DNA of 57,519 nucleotides, taken from NCBI GenBank assembly GCA_018062315.1, contig JAGOSM010000002.1, forward strand, positions 1 through 57,519, written 5' to 3'. Source of the stretch: Simkaniaceae bacterium. Its GTDB lineage: Bacteria; Chlamydiota; Chlamydiia; Chlamydiales; Simkaniaceae. Shown one piece after another: positions 24,773 to 34,347 of the stretch. The notes beneath the pieces are model-generated. The model had not been told where the DNA came from. It saw only the letters and a program-made list of their open reading frames with translations, and made no database searches. The first letter of the stretch is position 1. Each line of letters opens with the position of its first letter. Position numbers and translations under genes: made by a program.

Positions 24773-27700
24773 AAGGCGGTTCCTTTTTTTTCTGCAAAGA
24801 GGCAAACGTTTTATAAAAAAGGGGAACAAACAAAAGCGCTAAGAAAGTGGCTGCTATCATCCCCCCCATAACCCCCACTCCGACAGAGTGACGAGAGGCG
24901 GCCCCCGCCCCTTGACTGGTAACAAGAGGAGTAACCCCTAAAATAAAGGTGAGCGATGTCATCAAAATGGCTCTAAATCTCAACTTAGCCGCAGTTAAAG
25001 CTGCCTCTACAATGGGCATTCCTTCCCTATGCTTCATCATCGCAAACTCTACAATCAGGATCGCATTTTTTGCAGAAAGGGCAATCAAAGTGACAAGTCC
25101 AATTTGAAAATAGACGTCATTTGGCATCCCCTTGATCCAAATTGCTAAAAAAGCTCCTAAAGTTCCAAAAGGAACGGCCATCAAAATAGCAAGGGGCATC
25201 ATCCACTGTTCATATAGAGCTGAAAGGACGAGAAAGACCATGAAAAGACCTGCAAGAAGGACCACTGTCGAGCTCCCCCCTGTTGAAATCTGCTGATAGG
25301 CCGCTCCGCTCCACCCATATGTCATGTCATCTAGGAGAATCTCTTTTGCAATCTCCTCCATGGCTATAATCGCTTGTCCTGAAGTATATCCAGGTGCTGG
25401 GCCTCCAATAATTTCAGCCGCAGGAAAATCATTAAACCGACTGACGAGATTAGGCCCTTTCGTTGGATAGACTCTAAGAAGGGACTTCAGAGGCACCATT
25501 TGATTGTACGTTGATTTGACATACATCGACTCTAAATTATCGAGCCTCTCTCTGTAAGCAGGTTCTGCTTGGGCAATGACCTGATATACCCTTCCATATT
25601 TATTGAAATTATTGATGTAAATCGATCCCACAAGCGCCTGTAAAGCCTGAAAAACATCACTTACAGGAACTCCTAAAGCCTTTGTTTTATACCGATCTAA
25701 ATCAACATAAAACTGCAGATTATTAAATTGGGCTGTGGAATGTAACCCTGTCAACTCGGGGCGGCTTTTCGCTTTTTGAAGAAAAAGATTGACCGCCTCT
25801 TCAAGAGCGCGATTGCCTCCATCCCCTCGATTTTCAACCCAAAACTCAAAACCCCCTACTACACCTAGTCCCTGAATAGCAGGAGGATTTGCTACAATAA
25901 CAACTCCGTCCTGGATTTTTTCAAAAAAAGATCTTCTCAAATCAGCTGCAATCGCATCTGCGCTAAGATTTTTCCCCTTCCTTTCACTCCAATCCTTCAA
26001 AATAATAAAATTGGTCCCTATCGTCGTCCGGTCAAGGCTTTCAATAATACTAAACCCCGTCAAAGAGACAACTTTATCAACTCCTGGATGCTGGCGCGCA
26101 ATCAGATCCACTTGATGATCAATATCTGAAGTTCTATTTAAGCTCGCAGCATCAGGGAGGTTAGCAATGGCAATTAAATACCCCTGATCTTCATCTGGAA
26201 CAAAACTTGTCGGAGTATGAGAGAAGAAAAATCCGAGCGCTCCCAAAAGGGCGATAAAGCAAATCCCTCCGAGCCACCCTCTTTGCATGAGAGCGTTAGC
26301 CCCTTTAAGATACCCTTGAGTCATTTTTTCTAACGAAACATTGAAAAGATGAGCAGCTCTGTTTTCTTTCTTTCTCGGCTTTAATACCAGGGCAGCAATG
26401 GCAGGGCTTAATGTAAGGGCAACAAGTCCTGAGATAAAAACAGAAATAGCAATGGTCATTGCAAACTGCTTATAAAGTTGCCCTGCAATCCCACCGAGAA
26501 ATGCGACCGGAATAAAGACAGCAGACAAGACAAAAACAATCGCAATCACAGGGGCTGTCACCTCTTCCATCGCCTTTTCTGCAGCCTCTTTTGGTGCAAG
26601 GGAAAATTCCCTCATGTTGCGTTCAATATTTTCAACCACCACGATCGCATCATCAACCACAATTCCAATCGCAAGAACCATTCCAAATAAAGTGAGTGTA
26701 TTGATCGAAAATCCCAAAATATACATTCCAGCGAATGTCCCTATAATAGAAACAATAAGTGCCAATACAGGAATTAAAGTAGCCCTTGCACTTTGAAGGA
26801 AAACAAAAACGACAATCATGACTAAAATAGCAGCCTCAAAAATCGTCCTCACCACTTCTCCAATTGAAGCCTGAATAAATAGGGTAGTATCGTAGGGAAT
26901 GGAATAAGAGATCCCCTCAGGGAAGCGAAGAGCAATTTTTCTCATCGATTCTTTAATCGCTGCAGCGACTTGGAGGGCATTTGCTCCATACTGCTGATAA
27001 ATAGGGAGTAAGATGGTGGTTTTCCCATTCAATGCACCATCTACCGTGTAATCCTGGGCCCCGAGCTCAACTCGCGCGACATCTTTGAGCAGCACCATGT
27101 TCCCACTGAGGTCGGCTCGTAACACAATATTGCCAAACTCTTCTGCTGTCGACAATCTCCCCTGAGTTGCAAGGGGGACCGTCAAAGGTACGGGGTGTAT
27201 GTTGGGGGCTTGTCCGAGCTGACCTATTCCAAAATCTTTATTTTGTTCCCTAACCGCCATAGCAATATCACTTGTGGTAATACCAAGCTCTGCCATGATA
27301 TCTGGCCTCAACCAAATCCGAATAGAATAGTTTCTTTGTCCAATGACAGAAATATTACTAATTCCAGGAATAAGCTCTAGATCATTAACGACATTAATAT
27401 TCGTATAATTACTTAAAAAAACATCATCGTAACGCCCTTTAGGTGATTCGACAGCCACAACGAGGAGGATATTGGGTGTTTGTTTTTTAACAACGACCCC
27501 TTCACTTTGAACTCCCTCTGGCAACTGCGATAGAACCTGAGAGACAAGATTCTGGACATTGACCTGATCCATATTGGCATCACTGCCAATTTCGAAGTAG
27601 ACCTCAAGGGTCATGTTGCCTGTAGAGGCGTTTTGAGAGTACATGTAAATCATGTTCTCTACGCCGAGAATTTGTTGTTCTAAAGGAGATGCAACATCAT

Positions 27701-27878
27701 TAGCAATCGTATCGGCATTAGCCCCATTGAATACTGCAGTCACCTCAATAAGAGGAGGGGTCATATTGGGGAATTGTTCGATGGGCAAAGAATGCATCGC
27801 CACAAGGCCCGCGAAAGCAATGGCAATCGAAATCACACTTGCAAAAACAGGGTTGTGAATAAAAAAGCGAGAAATCAC
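24765..27878 (-). CDS. RND multidrug efflux transporter (AcrB/MexF, HAE1 type)
   Basis: 1037 residues, the expected length of an inner-membrane RND pump with 12 transmembrane helices and two large periplasmic loops. The proton-relay motif in TM4 is seen (GIVVDDAIVVVENIERN), plus the N-terminal FFIHNPVFASVISI and PIEQFPNMTPP signatures. A second set of helices ends near FLALLFVPLFYKTF. It exchanges protons for drugs, detergents or host amphipathic molecules. It overlaps the adaptor by 4 bp and the outer-membrane factor by 8 bp, forming one operon. Substrate not predictable. Confidence 0.96.
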   Translation of the reverse strand: MISRFFIHNPVFASVISIAIAFAGLVAMHSLPIEQFPNMTPPLIEVTAVFNGANADTIANDVASPLEQQILGVENMIYMYSQNASTGNMTLEVYFEIGSDANMDQVNVQNLVSQVLSQLPEGVQSEGVVVKKQTPNILLVVAVESPKGRYDDVFLSNYTNINVVNDLELIPGISNISVIGQRNYSIRIWLRPDIMAELGITTSDIAMAVREQNKDFGIGQLGQAPNIHPVPLTVPLATQGRLSTAEEFGNIVLRADLSGNMVLLKDVARVELGAQDYTVDGALNGKTTILLPIYQQYGANALQVAAAIKESMRKIALRFPEGISYSIPYDTTLFIQASIGEVVRTIFEAAILVMIVVFVFLQSARATLIPVLALIVSIIGTFAGMYILGFSINTLTLFGMVLAIGIVVDDAIVVVENIERNMREFSLAPKEAAEKAMEEVTAPVIAIVFVLSAVFIPVAFLGGIAGQLYKQFAMTIAISVFISGLVALTLSPAIAALVLKPRKKENRAAHLFNVSLEKMTQGYLKGANALMQRGWLGGICFIALLGALGFFFSHTPTSFVPDEDQGYLIAIANLPDAASLNRTSDIDHQVDLIARQHPGVDKVVSLTGFSIIESLDRTTIGTNFIILKDWSERKGKNLSADAIAADLRRSFFEKIQDGVVIVANPPAIQGLGVVGGFEFWVENRGDGGNRALEEAVNLFLQKAKSRPELTGLHSTAQFNNLQFYVDLDRYKTKALGVPVSDVFQALQALVGSIYINNFNKYGRVYQVIAQAEPAYRERLDNLESMYVKSTYNQMVPLKSLLRVYPTKGPNLVSRFNDFPAAEIIGGPAPGYTSGQAIIAMEEIAKEILLDDMTYGWSGAAYQQISTGGSSTVVLLAGLFMVFLVLSALYEQWMMPLAILMAVPFGTLGAFLAIWIKGMPNDVYFQIGLVTLIALSAKNAILIVEFAMMKHREGMPIVEAALTAAKLRFRAILMTSLTFILGVTPLVTSQGAGAASRHSVGVGVMGGMIAATFLALLFVPLFYKTFASLQKKKEPPCE

Positions 27879-28987
27879 TCAGTCACCCAGGTCTTTACTT
27901 CCACGATAGATCCATTCGTGATCCGATTGACTCCCCCAACCACGACAATATCTCCTTTTTCAACTCCGCTATTGATGATCCATCCATTCAAATACCAGTC
28001 CCCTAAGATGACAGGACGTATTTCAATCTTACCTTGAGCTCCTACGACATACACAAAAAGGCCCCCCTGTCCCTGAAGTACCGCAGTTTGAGGAACGACA
28101 ATCGCATTGGGATGATAGGCCCCTTCGACAATGACCCGAACAAATTGACCCGGACGGAGCCATCCTTGGGGGTTATCCATAATAGATCTGACAAGGGTGG
28201 TTCCTGTGGTTTGTTGAACAGCCGGATCGAGAAAATCAATTTTACCTTTAGCTGGCATGGTGGATCCATCAGCCATAACGACTTTAATATTGAAGTTATT
28301 TCCTTCTGGGTATTTTAAGAGCCCTTTTTTTAATTCATCGCGCGCTTTTAAAATATCATTTTCAGAAACACTAAAATTAACCCAAATAGGATCGATGACA
28401 AAAATATTGGTCAGGAGACTATTGGGGCCTGGGGAAATCAAAGCTCCTTCTCTAAAAATAGCGCGGCTTGCCATTCCTGTGACAGGGGCGCTAATAGAAG
28501 CAAATCCGAGATTAATCTGAGATTTTAAAAGAGCAGCCTGGGCAGCGAGGACATTAGCTTCTGATGCCATCTCATCAGACAGAGCATTGTCTAAATCCCT
28601 CTGACTCACGGCATTTTGTTTATAAAGGGGAACCATCCTATTTTTAATCTGAATGGCATTCCATAAAATCGCTTTTTGTTGAGCGAGCTCAGCTGCCATT
28701 TTATCGACCTCAGCCTGGAAGGGGCGCTGATCAAGCACGAACATCAAGTCCCCTGTTTTGACAAGGGACCCTTCGACATAAGCAATTTTTTCTAAATACC
28801 CCTCGACTCTAGCTCTCAGTTCGACAATATGAGAACTTTCGGCGACGGCCACAAATTCAAAATTCGCAGGGATCGTTTGAGGAACGACCCTAATCGCTGT
28901 AACAGGCGTAGGAACCGGAGGTATGACTTGTTTTTTTTCACATGCACATAGCAAACTAATTAGTGATAAATAGACCCATCTTTTCAT
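27875..28987 (-). CDS. RND efflux periplasmic adaptor lipoprotein (AcrA/MexE family)
   Basis: 370 residues from the ATG at 28987 (GGGGGAG upstream); an in-frame GTG at 28999 is less likely. Lipobox SLLCAC lies at the end of a short signal. The membrane-fusion-protein order is complete: barrel-lipoyl half (RVEGYLEKIAYVEGSLVKTG), alpha-hairpin (NAVSQRDLDNALSD), lipoyl return (ISAPVTGMASRAIFREG) and a C-terminal barrel (RPGQFVRVIVEG; VPQTAVLQG). First gene of the pump operon. No TetR-type regulator is adjacent. Confidence 0.95.
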   Translation of the reverse strand: MKRWVYLSLISLLCACEKKQVIPPVPTPVTAIRVVPQTIPANFEFVAVAESSHIVELRARVEGYLEKIAYVEGSLVKTGDLMFVLDQRPFQAEVDKMAAELAQQKAILWNAIQIKNRMVPLYKQNAVSQRDLDNALSDEMASEANVLAAQAALLKSQINLGFASISAPVTGMASRAIFREGALISPGPNSLLTNIFVIDPIWVNFSVSENDILKARDELKKGLLKYPEGNNFNIKVVMADGSTMPAKGKIDFLDPAVQQTTGTTLVRSIMDNPQGWLRPGQFVRVIVEGAYHPNAIVVPQTAVLQGQGGLFVYVVGAQGKIEIRPVILGDWYLNGWIINSGVEKGDIVVVGGVNRITNGSIVEVKTWVTE

Positions 28988-28999
28988 CTTCTCCCCCAC

Positions 29000-29209
29000 T
29001 AGTTCTCTTCATAGCAGGCTCCCTCATTTTGTGCGATCTAATGTTTTTCAGAGCAAATAACTCATAAAGAAAATTAAAACCGGTTACGGGGATGGGGATA
29101 GAAAGAAAATACCTGTATATAACAAACTCAAAATAAGCATGTTACATAATAATATATATTTTATTTAAAATATGATATAATAAACTTATGAATTAACAGA
29201 GGTGATCTT
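29000..29209. other. Divergent intergenic region before the 308-residue membrane protein
   Basis: 210 bp, very AT rich at the right end, with TATAAT at 29176-29181 as a -10 candidate for the plus-strand gene (the -35 is weak, TATATA at 29153-29158). On the other side it must hold the efflux operon promoter, which I could not fix. Confidence 0.4.
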
Positions 29210-30136
29210 ATGGAAGCAACATACCAACCAAATGAAAGTAATGGAGACGCAACCACAGGTGGCATAAAAACTCTAACTTATCAAGGAATAGACCTCGCAG
29301 GAGGCGTTCGACAAACTGCTACAGCTGCAGGAGCTGTCAATGAATTCATTCGACGATCCTCCCCTCTTGCAAGTACCATTAGCGCCGCAGCTGCCCCCCT
29401 GGGATTGCTTGTGACAGGCCCTCTTTCAGCCGGAACTGCTGTTGCATGGACAATTCCAGAATCCCTGAAGACACTTAGAGAGACCGATAAAGAAGATAAG
29501 CAAGGACTTACTAGTGCTCGACTTGGACTTGCAAACCAATCTCTTTATGGAACCATGGGAGTTAGTCAAACTGCGTCAGGATCCATTGCTATGGCTTCCC
29601 CCACTATGGCCCATACCTTTCATTACTCCGCCGCTCTGAAGGGCGCTGCTGCTGCAACAGCAGGACTTGCAGCAAGTGTTGCCCTCGGAGGAATTTATGT
29701 TGTACGAGGAGCTGTCATGCTGACTCGCTCTATTTTAAATGAAAAAGCCATCCGCGATTTCGAAAAAGATTTTGAGGATAACGGTAAAGAGGTTACAAGC
29801 GCATATCCTCTCAAAACAGTTGAAAGATATGTAGATGGATATAAACCCGGCCTTTCTTCAGAAGGGATTAAGAAAGGGATCTACATTGCTAAATTTAAGC
29901 AACGGGTTTCCATTGTGATTGCTCTTGCGATGATTCTCGGAGGAGCCCTCACCCTTGCCCTTGCCTTTACTGGATCTGGCCATCTTGGAATCAGCATAGC
30001 CCTTTCCTCTGCCGTCTTCTTTACTGCTATGGAATTCATTTTCTTATCCTATGATTCTGGCGCCGCCCTCAATAAAATAGCCACCTTCTTCCACGATAGA
30101 AAGATCGCTCAAATTCGGACTGAATCAGTAGCCTAA
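29210..30136 (+). CDS. Multi-pass hydrophobic protein, Inc- or translocator-like
   Basis: 308 residues; good ribosome site (AGAGGTGAT). No cleavable signal, and the N-terminus is polar and Asn/Thr/Gly rich. Hydrophobic segments lie near residues 50-85, 145-170 and a close pair near 230-280 (VSIVIALAMILGGALTLALA, then IALSSAVFFTAMEFIFL). A bilobed hydrophobic pair with short loop is the hallmark of chlamydial inclusion-membrane proteins, although Ala/Gly-rich helices also fit type III translocators. No family is recognised and location is inferred from topology only. Confidence 0.65.
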   Translation: MEATYQPNESNGDATTGGIKTLTYQGIDLAGGVRQTATAAGAVNEFIRRSSPLASTISAAAAPLGLLVTGPLSAGTAVAWTIPESLKTLRETDKEDKQGLTSARLGLANQSLYGTMGVSQTASGSIAMASPTMAHTFHYSAALKGAAAATAGLAASVALGGIYVVRGAVMLTRSILNEKAIRDFEKDFEDNGKEVTSAYPLKTVERYVDGYKPGLSSEGIKKGIYIAKFKQRVSIVIALAMILGGALTLALAFTGSGHLGISIALSSAVFFTAMEFIFLSYDSGAALNKIATFFHDRKIAQIRTESVA

Positions 30137-30164
30137 TAAGGACAAAATTCCATAGACTATAACT

Positions 30165-31178
30165 ATGATTAAAGAACTGCTCAGGAAAACTAAGACCCTC
30201 CTTTTGCTTTCTTCGATTGCGTCCTTGGTCGAGGCAGCTCCTCTTTCTCTTGTTAAAGAGGAATCGATTTTCAAAAAACCTTCTTTTGCCTCTTGCCACG
30301 GATCCACATTGACAGAAACCTCTTCAGGAACTCTCCTTTGTTCCTATTTCGCAGGGACTGAAGAAGGGGCAAATGATACAGCCATCTACCTCTCTACCCT
30401 TCGAAATTCTACCTGGGAATCACCCGTAAAAATTGCTGATGTTAAAGATGCCCCGTGCTGGAATCCTGTCCTCTTTACAACCCCAGCAAACGAAATTATC
30501 CTCTTTTATAAAGTGGGGAAAAATCCTCAACAATGGTCCGGCGTTCTACAGCGATCCTATGATGAAGGAAAAACCTGGACTGCTCCAGAGTCTCTCCCTG
30601 CAGGAGTTATCGGTCCTGCAAAAAATAGGCCTCTTTTACTTCAAGACGGAACCCTCCTTACTGGTTCTTCCATAGAAAGCTGGAGGCGTTGGGGCTGCTT
30701 TATCGATATTACTTCAGATTTTGGGAAAACTTGGACAAAAAGCACCCCTATCAATGTCGAATCAGAGCTATGGGGCATCATTCAACCCACCCTTTTCTTT
30801 GGCAAAGAAGGAACGATTCGACTTCTTGCAAGATCCCATCAAATTGGCTCTATTTGCAGTTCAGAATCACATGATCAAGGCAAATCCTGGTCCCCAGCAA
30901 AACCCATTTCTCTTCCCAATCCCAACTCTGCCATCGATGCAATCAATCTAAAGGACGGTAGAATTCTTCTTGTATATAACCATTCAAAAACAGAACGTTT
31001 TCCTCTCAATGTAGCCCTTTCAAAAGATGGAGGAGAAACATGGGACATGCAAATGGTGCTAGAAGACCTTCCTGGAGAATATTCCTACCCCTGCGTCATC
31101 CAAACAAAAGATGGGAAAGCACATATTTCTTATACCTGGAATCGCACCGAAATTAAGCATCTTGTCCTAGGAACCTGA
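30165..31178 (+). CDS. Secreted BNR/Asp-box sialidase-like protein
   Basis: 337 residues with a Sec signal (TLLLLSSIASLVEA). Asp-box motifs (SxDxGxTW) recur: SYDEGKTW, SDFGKTW, SHDQGKSW and SKDGGETW, forming blades of a six-bladed propeller. YSYPCVIQTKDGKAHISYTW and RTEIKH near the C-terminus match the BNR_2 family of sialidase-like proteins. It may cut sialic acid or a related glycan on the host surface, but many members of this family have unproven activity. The arginine triad could not be assigned with certainty. It follows the hydrophobic protein by 28 bp. Confidence 0.75.
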   Translation: MIKELLRKTKTLLLLSSIASLVEAAPLSLVKEESIFKKPSFASCHGSTLTETSSGTLLCSYFAGTEEGANDTAIYLSTLRNSTWESPVKIADVKDAPCWNPVLFTTPANEIILFYKVGKNPQQWSGVLQRSYDEGKTWTAPESLPAGVIGPAKNRPLLLQDGTLLTGSSIESWRRWGCFIDITSDFGKTWTKSTPINVESELWGIIQPTLFFGKEGTIRLLARSHQIGSICSSESHDQGKSWSPAKPISLPNPNSAIDAINLKDGRILLVYNHSKTERFPLNVALSKDGGETWDMQMVLEDLPGEYSYPCVIQTKDGKAHISYTWNRTEIKHLVLGT

Positions 31179-31267
31179 GTTTCGAGTTAGAAATATAAAA
31201 AAATCTAGTATCTAAATACAACAGTCAGTACCCTTCATATAGAATTTTATTGAACGCAGGATGTGCT

Positions 31268-32728
31268 ATGAAAGGGACTTTTCTTCTCGCCTCATTAATG
31301 GGCCTTACTCAATTAAGTGCCGCCTCTGATACCTTTTCAAGGGATCGACTCGAGGCTTTTGATCAAGTTTTTGTTACTGAAGAAAGAGAGATTTTAGCAA
31401 ATGCGGGGCTTACGTCTCATGTTCCTGCAACAGATCCCGTTCCTCCACCCAACCCAGCACCCCCTCCTTTCATCTCCCCCTACCTCCCTTTTGTCATGGT
31501 GAACAATAGCACCCTCCCCGATTCCTCAGTCAATATCGTCATTACAGGAGATCAACCCGATGATCACACCGTTTTTGTCTTTGTCCAATTTGATAGTAGC
31601 GGAATAGGAACTCTCGTCGATATGACCACAGGAATGAACTCTTCTACTTACAATAAGACCCTCGATCAGTTCCCTCTGACAAGCTCAGGCGACCGGGTCA
31701 TGTACCTCCCTTATATCGACTCCTCCCGCGTTTGGATCTCAATGAACTCTGCATTAAGTATGCCTGTCATCTCCGGTAATAGGCTTCAAGAGCCCAACTT
31801 CACAAGCTCTAGCGACCCCAACTATTACACCAATTTCGATAAATTTGAATTTGCCTTTCTCTCCACAGGAACCCCCATCTCAATCAATGCTACCGCGGTT
31901 GACTTTTTCTCTATCCCCCTTTACATCTATGTCTCTACAGCAACTTCTGTTAATTCCAATACAGGATTATACCAACCGAGATCCTATTGCATGGCAGCTG
32001 CTGCAAATGTCTTTGCTGGAGTTCCTACAAAATCTGAGTGGGATAAACTTTTTTTAGAAAGCGGAAGCACTACCTTGCGCCTCTTATCAACAGGGAAAGC
32101 GATGACCGCCTCTCCCCCTATTTTCAATGCTAACTACCTCGATGATGCCGCAACGTATGGCTATAGTCTCATTGAGGCCATCTGGACAGGCCCTTCTAGT
32201 TTTTATAGAGCTCATCCCCCTGCATTAACGATTCCAATTACAGGAAATCCCACCTATACAGGAACAGTTCAGGTTGATAATCGCATCATCTTTGATGATG
32301 GAAATGGGCACACTGTTGTATTTAGGGCTCCCTCCCCCCCAGACTATTCCCCCTCTGGATTCACTACCTCAGGACAAATTCTTTCCGCGGAACCCCTCTA
32401 TACAACAGAAACGGTTGCAGGGGCTGGAGTTCAGGTCAGTAAACTCTTTGAAGAAGCCCTCATCGCAGGTCTTTCACCTACAACAAACACCCTCAGTAAC
32501 ACTTACCTCACAGACCATCAAAGTAGCTACTACACCATTAATCCCAACTTATCCTCCACAGGACAGAGCACAGGACCTTGGTATGACGTCTACTCCAAGG
32601 CGCTCCACTCTTTAGGCCAAATTTATGCCTTTGGCTTTGACGAACCCCTCTGGCCCTCTGTCGCAGTGACTTCTAACTACGAAGCAAGCTCTACTTACGT
32701 CGGAGTGACCATTGGGAGTATCAACTAG
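31268..32728 (+). CDS. Secreted GH64-like beta-1,3-glucanase
   Basis: 486 residues from the ATG at 31268 (AGGA 8 bases upstream); the in-frame TTG at 31250 is rejected. Sec signal FLLASLMGLTQLSAA. A Pro-rich linker (PVPPPNPAPPPF) leads into a beta-rich, thaumatin-like domain. FDKFEFAF, INATAVDFFSIPLYIY and, near the C-terminus, IYAFGFDEPLWPSV match the pattern remembered for glycoside hydrolase family 64 (endo-beta-1,3-glucanase). Substrates could be amoebal cyst-wall or fungal glucans. The family call is from pattern memory and should be tested by profile search. Confidence 0.65.
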   Translation: MKGTFLLASLMGLTQLSAASDTFSRDRLEAFDQVFVTEEREILANAGLTSHVPATDPVPPPNPAPPPFISPYLPFVMVNNSTLPDSSVNIVITGDQPDDHTVFVFVQFDSSGIGTLVDMTTGMNSSTYNKTLDQFPLTSSGDRVMYLPYIDSSRVWISMNSALSMPVISGNRLQEPNFTSSSDPNYYTNFDKFEFAFLSTGTPISINATAVDFFSIPLYIYVSTATSVNSNTGLYQPRSYCMAAAANVFAGVPTKSEWDKLFLESGSTTLRLLSTGKAMTASPPIFNANYLDDAATYGYSLIEAIWTGPSSFYRAHPPALTIPITGNPTYTGTVQVDNRIIFDDGNGHTVVFRAPSPPDYSPSGFTTSGQILSAEPLYTTETVAGAGVQVSKLFEEALIAGLSPTTNTLSNTYLTDHQSSYYTINPNLSSTGQSTGPWYDVYSKALHSLGQIYAFGFDEPLWPSVAVTSNYEASSTYVGVTIGSIN

Positions 32729-32789
32729 CAACTGATGTTGCTAGTTACAAAGAGGGGGAAGGGTTTACCATACCCCCCCCCTTTGCGTC

Positions 32790-33178
32790 TTTGCGCCCAT
32801 ACTTTTACCCACAAGTTTTTTTGACAGAAAACTTTGTTTCTGCAGTCATTTTTTATCTTGCAGGGTGGTGGTGAATAGATAGAATACTTAAAGCATGGGA
32901 CCCAATGAGGGTCTCGGTGAGCTCGGTGCTCTCGGTGGTTATTTTTATCACATATATGGATGAGACATCTATGCCAACCATCCTTCTGCAATGAGAGTAT
33001 TCCCTGTCCCAGTATTTTGAAAATTTACCACCGAGCACACCGAGAACACCGAGGGGGGACCCAAGAAACTGTGTTGATGCAGAATAAAAGGCTGGAACGA
33101 CGTAAAACTACCCAATTTTTGCATCAAAAGCTGTTTTTTTATTAAAGAAAAACTTGTGGGTAAAAGTATGAGCGCAAA
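32790..33178. repeat. 389-bp inverted-repeat (MITE-like) element with CTCGGTGNN arms
   Basis: The ends are 31-bp inverted repeats with one mismatch: 32790-32820 and 33148-33178, starting TTTGCGC and containing ACTTTTACCCACAAG. Inside, three 9-bp units CTCGGTGNN lie at 32913-32939 and their inverse (NNCACCGAG) at 33028-33054, flanking a loop of about 88 bp. It has no coding capacity of note and fills most of the 498-bp gap between the glucanase and the outer-membrane protein. A second, partial copy with rearranged arms is at 57394-57519. The family of CACCGAG-type intergenic repeats occurs in several bacterial groups as remembered. Confidence 0.8.
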
Positions 33179-33226
33179 GGGGACAAGTGAAATTGCTGGT
33201 CGATCTCATCGACCAGCAAACTTCAG

Positions 33227-34156
33227 TTAAAAAGAATAACAGAGATTCGCTTCAATACCGCCAAAAAGGTAGGTGTTCCCTGGAAGACCCAAGATTAACC
33301 CGGTGGCTGTCTCTGCTGTTGTATGCCCATCCTGCCAGTACTGAAAGAAAGGCTTGAAGATCAAGCTAACTCTTCTCGACTTGGAGGTAAAGGTAAAGGG
33401 CACTTCCACAAGGAAATTGGCAATGGTATCCGTAATGATCCATCTGCACCCTTTTAAAGGAACAATCGTCACTGTCGGATACACTTGAGGCATCCAGGTA
33501 AAATTAAGTCCTAAATCAAACATGCGGGAAAATTGGTAGTCATACAAAAACCCAACAGGGACATAAAATTCTTGGTATTTAAATTTGACAGAATCTCCTG
33601 TCTTCGGCATGTAATTCTCGCGTAAATACCGAAAGCCAAACCCTGTATAAAGAGATAACTTAGAGCGGTGAGAAGAACAACCAAACGTATACCCTATTCT
33701 CTCCTGAATATCCCCATCTATCATTGTACGCTTTCCTTCTGAACCTGTCATAGGCCCCTGGCGCCATGCAAGTTTAAGACCCCCATAAATTCGATCTGCT
33801 GTTCGAAATTCGTAAAGCCCCTGTAACCCCCCAAGGTCCCCGTTAAATACACTATTTCCATGGGGCATCATCTTAACCCTAGTATAACTCGCTCCTACCT
33901 GTAAATGAGAAAAAAAGAGATCTATGAGATCGGGATTAGTTTGTCCTTCAGGAATCGAGGAATGACTACAAGCAAGCTGCCTAGAATAGACATTATCTCC
34001 CGCATCCACCTGCAAGTCATGAGAATCGACCATACTCACCGGCAACTCGTGAAGATCAGAGACCCCGGGATGAAATTTATGGTAACCATTTATTTGAAGC
34101 GCATTATAACCAACTGCTGCCCCAAAAATACCGAGCACAAATAACGACCGTTTCAT
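33227..34156 (-). CDS. Outer-membrane beta-barrel protein
   Basis: 309 residues with a Sec-type start (KRSLFVLGIFGAAVGYNA). The mature part alternates aromatic and polar residues in strand-like blocks (LQVGASYTRVKMM, IYGGLKLAWRQG, LSLYTGFGFRYLRENY, RVSLIFKPFFQYW), and the last residue is Phe (NLCYSF), the BamA recognition pattern. Four Cys are present, which would suit the disulfide-linked chlamydial envelope. It resembles a MOMP- or Omp-like porin in design but the family is not identified. It lies alone between the repeat element and the tRNA pair. Confidence 0.8.
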   Translation of the reverse strand: MKRSLFVLGIFGAAVGYNALQINGYHKFHPGVSDLHELPVSMVDSHDLQVDAGDNVYSRQLACSHSSIPEGQTNPDLIDLFFSHLQVGASYTRVKMMPHGNSVFNGDLGGLQGLYEFRTADRIYGGLKLAWRQGPMTGSEGKRTMIDGDIQERIGYTFGCSSHRSKLSLYTGFGFRYLRENYMPKTGDSVKFKYQEFYVPVGFLYDYQFSRMFDLGLNFTWMPQVYPTVTIVPLKGCRWIITDTIANFLVEVPFTFTSKSRRVSLIFKPFFQYWQDGHTTAETATGLILGLPGNTYLFGGIEANLCYSF

Positions 34157-34267
34157 AAGAACCCCCTCTTAAGGCGGTTTATTTATGACAAAGCAATTAT
34201 TGTCTATATTTTTTTAGAAAACACTCAAATAAATCAAAATGTTGAATGTCGTGTGGGTATACCGATG

Positions 34268-34341
34268 TGCGGTTACCAAGACTTGAACTTGGGACCTCGA
34301 CATTATCAGTGTCGCGCTCTAACCAACTGAGCTATAACCGC
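34268..34341 (-). tRNA. tRNA-Ile (GAT)
   Basis: On the minus strand it folds as a cloverleaf: acceptor GCGGTTA with TAACCGC and discriminator A, D-arm AGCTCAGTTGGTTAGAGC, anticodon loop CTGATAA (GAT), and T-arm with GTTCAAGTC. CCA is not encoded. Confidence 0.96.
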
Positions 34342-34347
34342 AAAGAG

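Noticed and set aside
32913-33054. Triplet 9-mers considered as a CRISPR array
   Set aside because: Units are only 9 bp without spacers, and the two sets are inverted to each other; no cas genes are present.
32725-33145. Open frames of 61-88 codons in the gap after the glucanase gene
   Set aside because: They arise from the inverted-repeat element on both strands and have no ribosome site or coding character.
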